A stretch of DNA of 64,000 nt. It comes from Microcoleus sp. FACHB-68. GTDB taxonomy: Bacteria; Cyanobacteriota; Cyanobacteriia; Cyanobacteriales; Oscillatoriaceae. The stretch is from the NCBI RefSeq assembly GCF_014695715.1, contig NZ_JACJOT010000008.1, positions 1,054,001-1,118,000 of the forward strand. The letters are read 5' to 3'. Position numbers and translations under genes: made by a program. Shown here piece after piece: positions 9,684 through 19,400 of this stretch. Each line of letters opens with the position of its first letter. Position 1 is the stretch's first letter. Below the pieces are notes generated by a model that worked only from the letters and a program-made list of their open reading frames with translations, was not told the origin of the DNA and searched no databases.

Positions 9684-9715
9684 TCGCAATAACCTTTGGC
9701 GTTTATAATCCCAAT
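9666..9715 (+). repeat. 25-bp tandem duplication across the stop codon
   Basis: Two head-to-tail copies, 9666-9690 and 9691-9715, of a unit beginning AACCTTTGGCGTTTATAATC, differing at one base. The first copy encodes the last residues (NLWRL) and stop codon of the GmrSD-like gene; the second lies just after it. It looks like a recent slip duplication. Confidence 0.9.
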
Positions 9716-9805
9716 TGGATCGGAAATCAAATTTATTAGACAGTCGCACTGTAACTAAACAAAACAGTACAGATGAGATTGATTAATCGTTAAAAAGATA
9801 AAGAT

Positions 9806-9835
9806 TGCCGGCTGCATTGGAGGTAACAACCGGCA
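9806..9835. terminator. Inverted repeat between convergent genes
   Basis: TGCCGG at 9806-9811 pairs with CCGGCA at 9830-9835 around an 18-base loop. It lies between the converging GmrSD-like and ictB genes. No long T tract follows, so a terminator role is tentative. Confidence 0.4.
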
Positions 9836-9851
9836 TCAAATCTTCTTCCTT

Positions 9852-11261
9852 TTAAACAGCGGAATCTTCGCTAGAGATTCGCTCATCCGCCGTCTGCCGG
9901 TTTGGAACCGTATAGTAACTAGCAACAATCGCCACCATCAGCCACCAAAGCGTACTAACTTCAGGACGATACCAAACCGTATCGACAAAGCCATGAGCGA
10001 GCATACCGGCAATCGTGGCAATTGCTGCGATTAACCAATACCCTTCCGCACTACCCAGCCGGCGTAATCTGGCAAGCTGCACCCGTGCTTGGTTAAACGT
10101 CACTAACAGCAGCCAAATAAAACAAATTAAGCCAATAAAGCCGGTTTCTACTGCTACTTCCAGCCAAATAGAATAGGCACTCAAGGCAGTAAAACGCGGC
10201 TTCATATAAAGCGGGTAAATTTTATTAAAAGCCGAGTTACCTGGGCCAATTCCTAAAATCGGACGATCTCGAATCATCGCTAGTACAGCATCCCAAACAT
10301 TAATGCGGAAATTATTACTGCTGTCCTTGCGATCCAGAAAAATACTGAACACGCGATCGCGCACCGGCTCAACAAACATCACCGCCACAATTAACGCCGC
10401 AACTGCCCCTCCCAACACTGCCGGCATCGCCCAAGTGCGCCAGAAAGGTGGCAACTCAATGCTGATCCAATAAACCAGTAACAGCATCATGATACCCAGG
10501 GAAACCACCATGCCGATCCAGCCACCCCGGCTAAACGTCAGAATCAAGCAAGCTGAATGAACAACCGTCATCGTCAGCGCCAAAGCTTTCGCACCCCAAC
10601 TGCGCCAAGCAAACATCGCCGCAATACTCAATGCCACAGCCGGCAGCAGATACCCAGCTAGAAGATTAGGATTTCCTAAATAGCTGTAAACCCGCGTCAT
10701 ATTCGCACTCGCAGACGTGGGATCTGTCCAAGTTGCCAATGGCGGTGCCCCAAAAAACCACTGCCGCATCCCGTAGACACTGACAATTAGGCAAGTATGT
10801 AAATACAACCCAATTAACCAAGCGCGAATCCGAGGCGAACGCAACAGTCGTGATAAGAGGGCAAACAGCAGCAAATAAAGCGTCAGCTTACCCCAGCCCA
10901 CAAATGCCGCCTTTTTCACCGGCGATAGCGCGGTTGCCACGGTTGCCACACTCCAGTACAGCAACACCATCCAGTGAATCGGAGTCACACCGACTTGCGC
11001 CTCATCCGATAGCGTCAGCAGCAACCAAAAGCAAGCGCAGGCGATCAGTAAAACGCCCACCAAATCGTTTGATACAAAAGGAACCAGCGCAAATATCAAG
11101 CTCACCAATATTGCGGCAATTGGTTCACCCCACTGCATCAACACGCTACCCTTACGCCAAGCACGTAGGGGATCGCCGATTAAACGATAGAAATAGCTAG
11201 CAGTTTGCCACTTGTGTAGCAAAAAGTTTTCCAAAGTTAACTGTTGCCAAACAGAATTCAT
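9852..11261 (-). CDS. ictB: IctB-family membrane protein (O-antigen ligase superfamily)
   Basis: A 469-residue polytopic protein with roughly ten membrane segments. The C-terminal half has the Wzy/WaaL-like region with RDRPILGIGPGNSAFNKIYP and a large extracytoplasmic loop. This family is annotated in cyanobacteria as IctB, first linked to inorganic carbon accumulation; its similarity to O-antigen ligases makes the true activity open. The start MNSVWQQLTLENF at 11261 matches the family; a longer frame from 11357 would add 32 untypical residues. Confidence 0.83.
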   Translation of the reverse strand: MNSVWQQLTLENFLLHKWQTASYFYRLIGDPLRAWRKGSVLMQWGEPIAAILVSLIFALVPFVSNDLVGVLLIACACFWLLLTLSDEAQVGVTPIHWMVLLYWSVATVATALSPVKKAAFVGWGKLTLYLLLFALLSRLLRSPRIRAWLIGLYLHTCLIVSVYGMRQWFFGAPPLATWTDPTSASANMTRVYSYLGNPNLLAGYLLPAVALSIAAMFAWRSWGAKALALTMTVVHSACLILTFSRGGWIGMVVSLGIMMLLLVYWISIELPPFWRTWAMPAVLGGAVAALIVAVMFVEPVRDRVFSIFLDRKDSSNNFRINVWDAVLAMIRDRPILGIGPGNSAFNKIYPLYMKPRFTALSAYSIWLEVAVETGFIGLICFIWLLLVTFNQARVQLARLRRLGSAEGYWLIAAIATIAGMLAHGFVDTVWYRPEVSTLWWLMVAIVASYYTVPNRQTADERISSEDSAV

Positions 11262-11509
11262 GAATTGCCTTTCACGTCCCAGAAACAATCGTTGTGGCTT
11301 TCGAGACCAAACTCGACTGTGAAATTTGCCAGATTCGAGTTCAGTCTCGAACGGCAAAAGTTATAAGCCATTATCTTGTAAAACGACTTAAAAGGCTCTA
11401 AAACAGGAACAAAGATATCCTGCCCATTTTTCTGTTAGCGTCAATTTTTCTTGATATCAGCCGGGATTCGGGCATTGTTTAACGGCTCATTTCCCAGTCC
11501 CGGCTTATT

Positions 11510-13036
11510 TTAGCTACCATAAGGCTCAGTGAAAGAAGCGGTGACTTCTGGCAAACTGACCACATATCGATACCCAGACTCCGGTGAGCCTTGGATTGAG
11601 ATGTCTCCGTTGTGCATTTCTGCTAATACGCAGCTGAGCAACAGTCCTATGCCTTCACGAGAGCGGTTGCCACCAAATTGCCGCGCCGGCTCTAATCTTT
11701 CTGACTCAACCAGTGCCTCCAAATTCGACTCAGCTAGCATTTGCGCGTTCGTTATATGGGGCGTTTCCAGTTCGTCAGGTAGTTTACTGCTCTCATCCGC
11801 TGCTAGGGACTGTGAGAGGGTGAGTTCTGATAAAGGACAGGAAGACAGTGCTGCGAGGGGAAGCCCTTCTCCCAGCCAGGGGTGGGATACCCAAACCGCA
11901 ATATTAAACCCAGAAATTCTGCGAGAGACATGGAGGCGAATAATACTGCCGGCAGTTGCAGATTGAATCACACAGAACAGCAGATTATATAGTAGCTGCT
12001 GGATCTTCAGCTTATCAAGCATCCAAATGCGATGACCCGGTTCGACGGATAAACGTATTTCTTGCTCTCGCCGGCTGGCATCTTGTTCTAAAGCGTTAAT
12101 CACCTGCTGGCACAACATTTCAATATCAATCGCCGTCAGACGCAGTTCCGGCATACTGTCGTCCAGTTCTCCCAGCGCTAAAATTTCATCCACCAGCGAG
12201 ATTAAATAACGGCCACTGCCGTGGATAATTTCTAGATATTCCTGCTGTTTGTTGTTTAAAGGCCCGTAAATTCCTCGTTCCAGTACACTCGCCATCCCCA
12301 TCACTGAAGTCAGGGGTGTCCGTAAAGCCTGAGTAACGTGGGTGAGCATTTCGGCTTTAATTTGCTTGAGAGCCGTCTGGAAACCCCTTTGGCTCTGAGA
12401 GGCAAAACCGGCCCCAGAGCTAGAAAAACGCTGTGCCGGCTCACCGGCAAGGCGCTGGCGCTCAAATTCACTCATACACCAGCGGGCTGTCAGTTCCAAA
12501 AATTGAATTTCTTTAACGGTAAAGGTACGAGGGGCCAGATCCATTACGGCTAGCGTCCCCAAGCAATGGCCGGTCGATGTCAGCAGCGGGACTCCTAAAT
12601 AAGCACGAATGCCGTACTGCTGCACGAGGGAACGATGAGCAAATAGGGGATGATTGGCTGTATCTCGGATAGCCAAAACCTTTGCACTTTCCACCACTTG
12701 GGAACAGAAACATTCATTCCGCAATAAGTGGATCTGAGCTTGCTGTTTCAGCGGCAGCAAATCGCTCAATCCCACCGCAGCTTTTAACCATTGCCGGTCT
12801 TTATCCAGCACTCCCAAAATGCAAATCGGGATTTCCAAAAAGTCAGCCGCTGTTTGGACAGCTTCCTCAAACACCGGCACTTTCTGCGCTTCTAACAATC
12901 CCAATTCTGCTAAGATCAGCAGGCGCTGCTCCTCCTGTGCTACCGCACTCAAACTATCAAGCGAATCCATTTGTTTGTTTTCGGGGGCTATCATAGCGGT
13001 TTTGGGTTGCGATCTAAAAATATTACAAACATTCAT
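11510..13036 (-). CDS. GAF-domain histidine kinase homologue, catalytically degenerate
   Basis: A 508-residue protein: short N-terminus, GAF domain (about 55-190), dimerisation helices (about 220-290) and a HATPase-like domain (about 300-500). The H-box reads VTQALRTPLTS where SHELRTPLTS is usual, so the phospho-acceptor histidine is glutamine (Q236). The N-box NLLFCVIQS lacks the usual ATP/Mg asparagine, and the G2 region is REGIGLLLS. About 60 residues that look unstructured interrupt the ATPase domain. It is therefore probably a pseudokinase that senses through GAF and acts by binding. Starts at 13036, 12994 and 12970 all lack a clear ribosome site. Confidence 0.75.
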   Translation of the reverse strand: MNVCNIFRSQPKTAMIAPENKQMDSLDSLSAVAQEEQRLLILAELGLLEAQKVPVFEEAVQTAADFLEIPICILGVLDKDRQWLKAAVGLSDLLPLKQQAQIHLLRNECFCSQVVESAKVLAIRDTANHPLFAHRSLVQQYGIRAYLGVPLLTSTGHCLGTLAVMDLAPRTFTVKEIQFLELTARWCMSEFERQRLAGEPAQRFSSSGAGFASQSQRGFQTALKQIKAEMLTHVTQALRTPLTSVMGMASVLERGIYGPLNNKQQEYLEIIHGSGRYLISLVDEILALGELDDSMPELRLTAIDIEMLCQQVINALEQDASRREQEIRLSVEPGHRIWMLDKLKIQQLLYNLLFCVIQSATAGSIIRLHVSRRISGFNIAVWVSHPWLGEGLPLAALSSCPLSELTLSQSLAADESSKLPDELETPHITNAQMLAESNLEALVESERLEPARQFGGNRSREGIGLLLSCVLAEMHNGDISIQGSPESGYRYVVSLPEVTASFTEPYGS

Positions 13037-13509
13037 GTACGGTTGCAGGGAAGAGAGTTTTAGCTGATTCGCTCCCTGGCACCCTCCGCGATTGCCTTGA
13101 GTGCAGGCGATGTGCCGTCAGTTTGCCGAGGCGGTAAGAACTGAGGGGTTATTGGTAGCTGTGTACCTGCTGAGATGTTTGCCAGATGCCATCGCCCTTC
13201 ACCCCAGGCAGGATCAACGACCTGGAAAGGGTTTCTGACCTCAGGAAAAACTTAGCACGCTACCTCTGTAGGCTGTGGGAGCAATACCTTACACTTATAT
13301 TTCCCTATCTGCGCTCGTGACGAACACAGCTAGAACACAGATAGTTAGATTTTCCGATTAATCAAATATTTAACGGTGAGGCAGCCACCGCTGCGAGTCT
13401 TGAAAAGAGGGTGGCTTTTGGCACCGGCAGCCGCCGCACACAATCCTATATCCTCTGTGCCGGCTGCTCGTCGCCCACCTTGACTGCTGCCGGCATTTCT
13501 TCATCCCTC
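13037..13509. other. Intergenic region with a possible structured element
   Basis: About 470 bases without a gene between the pseudokinase and gun4. A two-part hairpin at 13195-13231 pairs CCCTT with AAGGG and CCAGG with CCTGG around a 12-base loop. GC-rich CCGGC repeats near 13424-13466 can also pair. I recognise no known RNA family. Confidence 0.35.
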
Positions 13510-14241
13510 CTAATTCGGACGCGCCTCCCAAGCTGGGTGCGTGAGCAACTTTTCCATCACTCTCACGCCCCGTAGTTGGTTTGTCAGTGGCAAATGCCCC
13601 TTCGGTGCACTCAGATCCCAGGTAAATCCTTGGGGGTAGCGAGTCCAGTTATTGCCGGCTTTCCAGTTAATTTTCGGCCACAGTTTGTCCCAGTTTTTGC
13701 CGACGGATAGCCAAATTTCTCGCTGTACAGAAAAACCAAACTTGCCTTCTGAGTAAACCCCCCACAAATAATCGAGGGTTTGCAGATCGGGGATGGGGAA
13801 GTTGTCTACTTCGGTGAAATACAGCCACTTTCTTTGCAATGCACTGGCACCGGCTAACTCACACATCAATTGCAGTGTCAGCCGATCTGCTTCTTGAAAG
13901 TCTTGAGCTGCAAGCATTTTTTGCAGCGGGAGATAGTCGATTCCCCGTTCTGAGCGTAGCGGGACGACTCCGGTGGGAAAGTGAGTGTTCAGGAATTCTG
14001 CTGCTTTGGGTGAATCGGATTGGAAAAGCATCTGGTAAGCTTTCCCGATGGCCACAGTTGCCGGCCCAGACCGGCGCTCTATTAAGAATTCCATTAAAAT
14101 GTCCAAACCGGCCTCACTCGGATCTGCCAGCTGCTGAATCAGTTGCAGTTGGGTTTTCTCTGGTGCCGATCTTAACTGGGAGCCAAAGCCGGTGATATCC
14201 ATTGAGGCGTTGGGGGCTGAGGAAGTCGTCGAGTCAATCAT
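13510..14241 (-). CDS. gun4: GUN4 domain protein (Mg-chelatase activator)
   Basis: A 243-residue protein. The N-terminal helical bundle (about 20-90) precedes the GUN4 core (about 95-243) with GIDYLPLQKMLAAQDFQEAD, DLQTLDYLWGVYSEGKFGFS and WTRYPQGFTWDLSAPKGHLP. GUN4 binds protoporphyrin IX and stimulates Mg-chelatase, the first committed step of chlorophyll synthesis. Four AGCTATC-type heptads lie immediately upstream of the ATG, where a ribosome site would be expected. The ATG of MDITGF at 14202 is an alternative start. Confidence 0.93.
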   Translation of the reverse strand: MIDSTTSSAPNASMDITGFGSQLRSAPEKTQLQLIQQLADPSEAGLDILMEFLIERRSGPATVAIGKAYQMLFQSDSPKAAEFLNTHFPTGVVPLRSERGIDYLPLQKMLAAQDFQEADRLTLQLMCELAGASALQRKWLYFTEVDNFPIPDLQTLDYLWGVYSEGKFGFSVQREIWLSVGKNWDKLWPKINWKAGNNWTRYPQGFTWDLSAPKGHLPLTNQLRGVRVMEKLLTHPAWEARPN

Positions 14242-14245
14242 GAGC

Positions 14246-14273
14246 AGCTATCAGCGATCAGCTATCAGCTATC
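14246..14273. repeat. STRR heptad array upstream of gun4
   Basis: Four consecutive heptads: AGCTATC, AGCGATC, AGCTATC, AGCTATC. This is the short tandemly repeated repetitive type known from filamentous cyanobacteria. It occupies bases 5-32 upstream of the gun4 start codon. Confidence 0.85.
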
Positions 14274-14341
14274 CGCTGAAGCATGAGTTTTAACCTATTG
14301 TACAATCCTCGTCGCGCTCATCTCACGCTTTGGTTAGCGGT

Positions 14342-14845
14342 TTAAGCGGGATTGCCTTGGGGATGCAAGATTCGGTTAATAATGGCGGTGGTGGAGGAAG
14401 GAATTTCAATGTTAACCAACTCGATGCGACCCCCATAAGCTTGAACCGTTGGGGCTTCGGGCAGAGTTTGAATTTGATAGTCGCCGCCTTTAACGTAGAT
14501 ATCCGGTTTCAAGCCGGCAATCAGGTTGGTTGCAGTGGTTTCGCTAAAGATCACGACTCCGTCCACCGGCTTGAGCGCACATAGCACTTCTGCGCGTTGC
14601 ATTTCTGGCACTATAGGCCGGTTGGGAAGTCCCTCCCGGTTGGGTTTGATAGCTTGTACAGAGTGATCGCTGTTTAGCCCGACAATGAGTGTTCGTCCGA
14701 GGGATTTGGCGGCTTGCAGGTAGCGAACATGACCGGCATGGAGCAGATCAAAGCAGCCGTTGGTAAATACAAGGGTTCTCCAGCGTTCGGGTTCTGAGGC
14801 GAGGGCTTGTTGCAGTTCAGTTAAGGTGTAAAGACCAGGAAACAT
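14342..14845 (-). CDS. rfaE2: D-glycero-beta-D-manno-heptose 1-phosphate adenylyltransferase
   Basis: A 167-residue nucleotidyltransferase matching the C-terminal half of HldE (RfaE domain II). Visible motifs are TNGCFDLLHAGHVRYL with the HxGH signature, IVGLNSDHSV, and KGGDYQ. It would transfer AMP to heptose-1-phosphate, making ADP-heptose for lipopolysaccharide or other glycans. The kinase half is not in this window. The ATG at 14845 (MFPGLYTL) is preferred over an upstream codon at 14890. Confidence 0.87.
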   Translation of the reverse strand: MFPGLYTLTELQQALASEPERWRTLVFTNGCFDLLHAGHVRYLQAAKSLGRTLIVGLNSDHSVQAIKPNREGLPNRPIVPEMQRAEVLCALKPVDGVVIFSETTATNLIAGLKPDIYVKGGDYQIQTLPEAPTVQAYGGRIELVNIEIPSSTTAIINRILHPQGNPA

Positions 14846-14953
14846 GATTTTTGGGAGAGTGGGGCGCTGTGCCGGTGTGGGAAAGGACAAATTCTATATT
14901 TTTCCTCTTTTACCCTACACCGACGTGGCACCCACTCCCTTTGATGGTTGCTT

Positions 14954-15145
14954 TTAGCGGTTAGCCGGTTCAAAGTTGAGCGACAACTGGGATCTTTGAG
15001 CGCTGGGCTGCACGATTGCATTCTGAGGGACAGTGGGCTGCCGGTGCAGTTCTGATTCGGTCTGGGGGGCATAGGGGACTTTTACGCCTGAGAACAGGTT
15101 AAGTAAAAATGTGACTGTGGCGGCTAGTAATAATCTTTCAAACAT
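14954..15145 (-). CDS. Small hypothetical membrane-anchored protein
   Basis: A 63-residue frame starting MFERLLLAATVTFLLNLF, giving one N-terminal hydrophobic helix, then a polar tail rich in Gln, Pro and Ser. GGGGGG lies about 8 bases upstream of the ATG. The longer frame from 15298 has an unlikely N-terminus. I do not recognise a family; a short anchored periplasmic tail is the most one can say. Confidence 0.4.
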   Translation of the reverse strand: MFERLLLAATVTFLLNLFSGVKVPYAPQTESELHRQPTVPQNAIVQPSAQRSQLSLNFEPANR

Positions 15146-15384
15146 TTCCGTGTCCCCCCATTTACCGCTCAATAGCGTGATCTCTGTTGCCAGATTTGTG
15201 TCCTTAGATAGATAGTGCCTTGTCTGGCTGCTGTGGTACGTGATTTCAACCGATGAAAGGGTGTGACAATTGCCAGCAAGCAGGGTGAGGCGGATCACAT
15301 GGGTGAAATATTGAGGGGAAAGTGGCGATCCGTTGAGTGCCGGTAAAACATATACCGAGAGCGATGTGCCGGCTGTCTCAACGG

Positions 15385-16029
15385 TTAAGGGTGGATGCTG
15401 CCATCCGGCATGGTTGCCCCACTTAAATCTGCGCCGGTTAAGTTGACGCCGTGTAAATTTGCACCCAGTAGGTTGGCTTGACTTAAATCTGCGGCGCTTA
15501 AGATGGCTTCGTTAAGATTGGCTCGGATCAGGCCGGCTTCTATCAAATCTGCTCCACCTAAGTCTACTTTAGCCAAATTGGCTCCAATCAGATCGGCTCC
15601 TCTGAGGTTGGCACGGCGGAGTTTAACTTCGCACAAGTTAGCGCCATGCAAATCTGCCTGTCGCAAATTGGCTCTCGATAAATTGGCTCCCACCAGGTTT
15701 GCTTCTCGCAGTCTGGCTGCTCTTAAGTCTGCCTTGCTTAAGTTTGTGCCAATGAGTTCTGCCCAACTCAAGTTCGCCACAACCAGCACTGCCTCCGTCA
15801 TATCCGCGCCTGAAAGGTTGGCTCTCCTCAAATCGGCTTTTGCAAGTTTAGCTCCTCTTAAAATTGCGCCGGTGAGGTTGGCGTTGCGTAGGTTTGCCCC
15901 ACTGAGATCAGCTTCACTCAAGTTGATCCCTTTCAAGTCAGCTTCACCCAAGTCAGCCTTCCGCAGGTTAGCTTTCGTAAAATTTCTGGCTCCTGTGGCG
16001 TATTGCTTCAGAATTTCCTCAATGTTCAT
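15385..16029 (-). CDS. Pentapeptide-repeat protein
   Basis: A 214-residue protein made almost wholly of A(D/N)LXX pentapeptides after a short cap, MNIEEILKQYATGARNF. The repeats (about 18-210) predict a right-handed quadrilateral beta-helix of roughly nine to ten coils. Such proteins are common in cyanobacteria and mostly of unknown function. The ATG is preceded by GAGGAG. The cap resembles that of the second pentapeptide protein at 23465-24370. Confidence 0.9.
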   Translation of the reverse strand: MNIEEILKQYATGARNFTKANLRKADLGEADLKGINLSEADLSGANLRNANLTGAILRGAKLAKADLRRANLSGADMTEAVLVVANLSWAELIGTNLSKADLRAARLREANLVGANLSRANLRQADLHGANLCEVKLRRANLRGADLIGANLAKVDLGGADLIEAGLIRANLNEAILSAADLSQANLLGANLHGVNLTGADLSGATMPDGSIHP

Positions 16030-16486
16030 TCTCGCTCCTCAATGCCGTGCCTTTACAATCGTTTTACGGCGCTTGCTTGAGTCGCTCCCTAAAGAAGCTC
16101 AGCGATACAGGTGAGTTTGCCGGTGGCTGTGTGATGAAGGTGCTGCCGGTTTTTGGGGCAGAAGTTTTTTAGGGAGTGATTGCAAGCATGAAGAGGAAGC
16201 TTGTTGAAGTTTTGCAAGATTTTGATGGGGTTTGCCCGCAACTGGAGGAGTTGATCTCCCCAAACCCCCCTTAAAAAGGGGGGCTTTTGAACATGAGAAA
16301 TCAATTCCTTGCTTTAGATACGAGCCAAGGGTTTTTTTGTTCCTATTTCCCTGGCAAATCCATATACAATTCCCATCATTTTATTAGCGGATAGATTAGT
16401 TTTCGTAGTGGCAATGATCGAGTGAATGGGATTGTAGCCTTCTACTGAAAATTTCAACACCTTAATCGATATCTATCTGCTAAAAA
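16030..16486. other. Intergenic region
   Basis: About 460 bases. It contains a hairpin of CCCCCC and GGGGGG near 16264-16285, a widespread type of cyanobacterial repeat, and otherwise nothing I can name. Confidence 0.4.
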
Positions 16487-19400
16487 TTAAGCTTTGGGCA
16501 CTGTAATGAACTTGCTAGGCCATGACAATGTGTTCTGATAGAGTGTGCGAGTGCCGTAGGCTGTGTTATTCCAATTGGATTCAGAAATTAAAATTGATCC
16601 ATCTGGGTTAATTTGCTCAACCACAGCAACATGACCCCATTGCACCGCTCCTCCAGTATAAGGATCCCATACCGCAATACAGGGAACTTGAGGGGTATAT
16701 GTTACAGTAGCGCCACGTGCCGCAGTATCGTCCCATGTACCGGCATCCCCTAACATACTATCTAAAGCATATTCGCTATAGCCTAACTGCATCATTCGAC
16801 CATGAGCGTACCAAGTACAATTTTGACCGGGAGAGGGAAAAGGATTACGAGAAGTGTACTCAGCCCAGTTCGACCAATTGCCAAAGTCTTGTGCTGTAAG
16901 GATAGTTGAAGGGGTGTTAGTTGGAGGTATAACGTTTGGTAAATCCCCTTGGTAATAAGCCGTAGCCGTTGAACCATTCCAAATGATGTATCCACCCTCA
17001 AAAGTTTGCTGGGTAACTCCATTCCCTATACCAGTTTCTGCACTCGTCGGAGCACCCAGAGGGCCATTTAGTCCTCCTGTATTCAAGTATTCCTGACGAA
17101 TACCCCCGTAAAGTGGGAAGATGCCATGCTGGCTGCTGACAACCGAGCCTTTATCAAAAAGTTGATAGCTGATGTTACCTGAATAAAGGATGACATCAGA
17201 TGTAGGATTTCCCATTTGATACTGTTGGGCGATAGAACTGATTGTTGGACTAGATGAATTGTTATTATCAGCCCCCTGAGATCCAGGCACGCCATCAATA
17301 ATTGCAGCCGAAATCCAATCATCTGTGCCAGCAATCCGATACCAGCGATCACTTGCAGTTCCTAAAGAATCACTGTAGTCAACATAATCTCCAATTTTCC
17401 AAGCATCAAACTCCACTGTATCTCTGTAATTCCGAGACCCAACTTCTGCGGAACTTATGGTTGCTTCATCACGAACAATTGCACCGATTGTGGCAATAAC
17501 AGTGCCAGAAAATATTGAAACTTCATTGCTTCCTGTTGAAGTTAGATTACTTGGAGGTAATAACGAGGGTTGACTAGGTGGATAACCGTTGATATAGACG
17601 CTAGGAACCCAGTAATCTGTATCTTTTAGGCGATACCATAAGGCATCGTCGTTGTTATACCAAAAGTCTTGGCCAACTTCACCCCAAGTCCAAGCATCAA
17701 ATTCAAGTAGTGTATTACTCTCTGCAGCAATTCCCTCTCCCCACCTGTCCTCAAATTCAGGAGATCGGCGGTAAGAGACGCCATAGTAGGGTGCGCCAAT
17801 GGGTGCAACACTCCCACTAAAAGATTCATTGGTAATGGAATAATTAAACTCCACTGCTCGTTCAGACGGACTAACTTCCCCCTCACCCTGCCAAGTATCA
17901 GGGGTTAAGAAAGCTGTCGGCATATACTCTTCCGGCATCGTCAACTTCGCAACTTCCACCGCCTTTTCTGTATTGAGTAAACCGGCACCCGTCTCCTTAT
18001 CCCAACCGGCAACATTCAAATCAGTTGCACTCGACTTGAGAACCTCAATCACTTGCCGGTAATTTAATTCAGTATTTGCCTCCCACAGTAGAGATGCGGC
18101 ACCTGTGACTTGTGCGGCGGCAACGGAGGTTCCTGCCATGTTTCCGACATCATCACCGACAGTGGATGTCACCGGCTCGCTTATACTCCCTCCTTCGGCT
18201 AAGATATCCAAGCCGTCGCCATAGCTGGAATAAGCCGCCCGCTCAATTCCATTCGCCGCACCGGCAGTAATAATATTGTCAAACTCTTGGGAAGCTTGTC
18301 CCAAAACTGACATGACATCCCCATCATTGCCGGCAGCCGCTACAATCAAAACCCCATTTTGTCGTGCATATTCCAGCGCTTCTCGTTCACGAGGTGTAAA
18401 TTCGTAGCGGGTTTTGATACTGCCATCTGCTTCAACCTGAGTTAAATCCAAACTTAAATTGACGATCGCGTTGGATTGTCCGGTTTGCTTAGCATAATCG
18501 ACAAATTCCATTAAAGATTCTGCCCACTTGCCAGAACCAATGGCACGCCCTAACCATAATTTTGCATGGTCATTCATCCCATAAATGCCGGTGCCATTAT
18601 TTTGAATCGCGGCAACTAGTCCTAACATAAATGTGCCGTGTTCGTTGCCTTCTCCAGCTTCAATTAAGGGGTTATCATCACCATCAACCCAGTCTTTCCC
18701 TAAAACGAGGCGAGAGTAGTCAAGATCAGGGCTTTTTGCAGCAAATCCAGAATCAATAAAGCCAAGCAACGGCGTTACAAGCGCTGTTTCGCTGACTGTA
18801 AAACTCGTAACTGCGGTGTTACTCTTCCCACCGGCTTTGTCGTAGGCAACACCTTTTAATTGATATTCACCGGGCGCTAATCCACTGATTTGATAATTTA
18901 ACCAGCCCCAGCGATCATCTTTGCTAGACGTTAAAAAATTGGTAGCATTTTCAACTTCCTGACATTCTTTATTATCTTTACGACGCAGAGAAAATTCTAC
19001 CCGCTCTAAATCGCCGGCACCACTGGCATCAAATGCCCACGCATCATTTAATCGAACAGTTTCTCCGTTTAAATATTCTTCCTTCGTCGTCTTAAATTGG
19101 AAATGTTTTGGTGATGGGTTTTTCTTAGAATTCTTCCCACCGGCATTCTCTGGCAACTCCATCGGTGGCGTCGGTTCCGCTTCTAACCCAGATAAGGTTT
19201 TCGGTGGTGTCACGGTGGGTGTCAGCTTCTCTCCCACAGGAGTTTCAGTTGCCGGCGGCGTTGCATTGCCTTCATTGATATCAGTTGATGAATTAGACTC
19301 AGTTACCGGCACTGTTGGATTATCTTCAACATCGCTAGAAGTCACCGGCACTGTTGCATCATCTTCAACCTGGGTAGAAGTTACCGGCACTGTTGAATTA

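Noticed and set aside
15503-16114. 203-codon frame opposite the first pentapeptide-repeat gene
   Set aside because: Same periodicity artefact as at 23493-24344.
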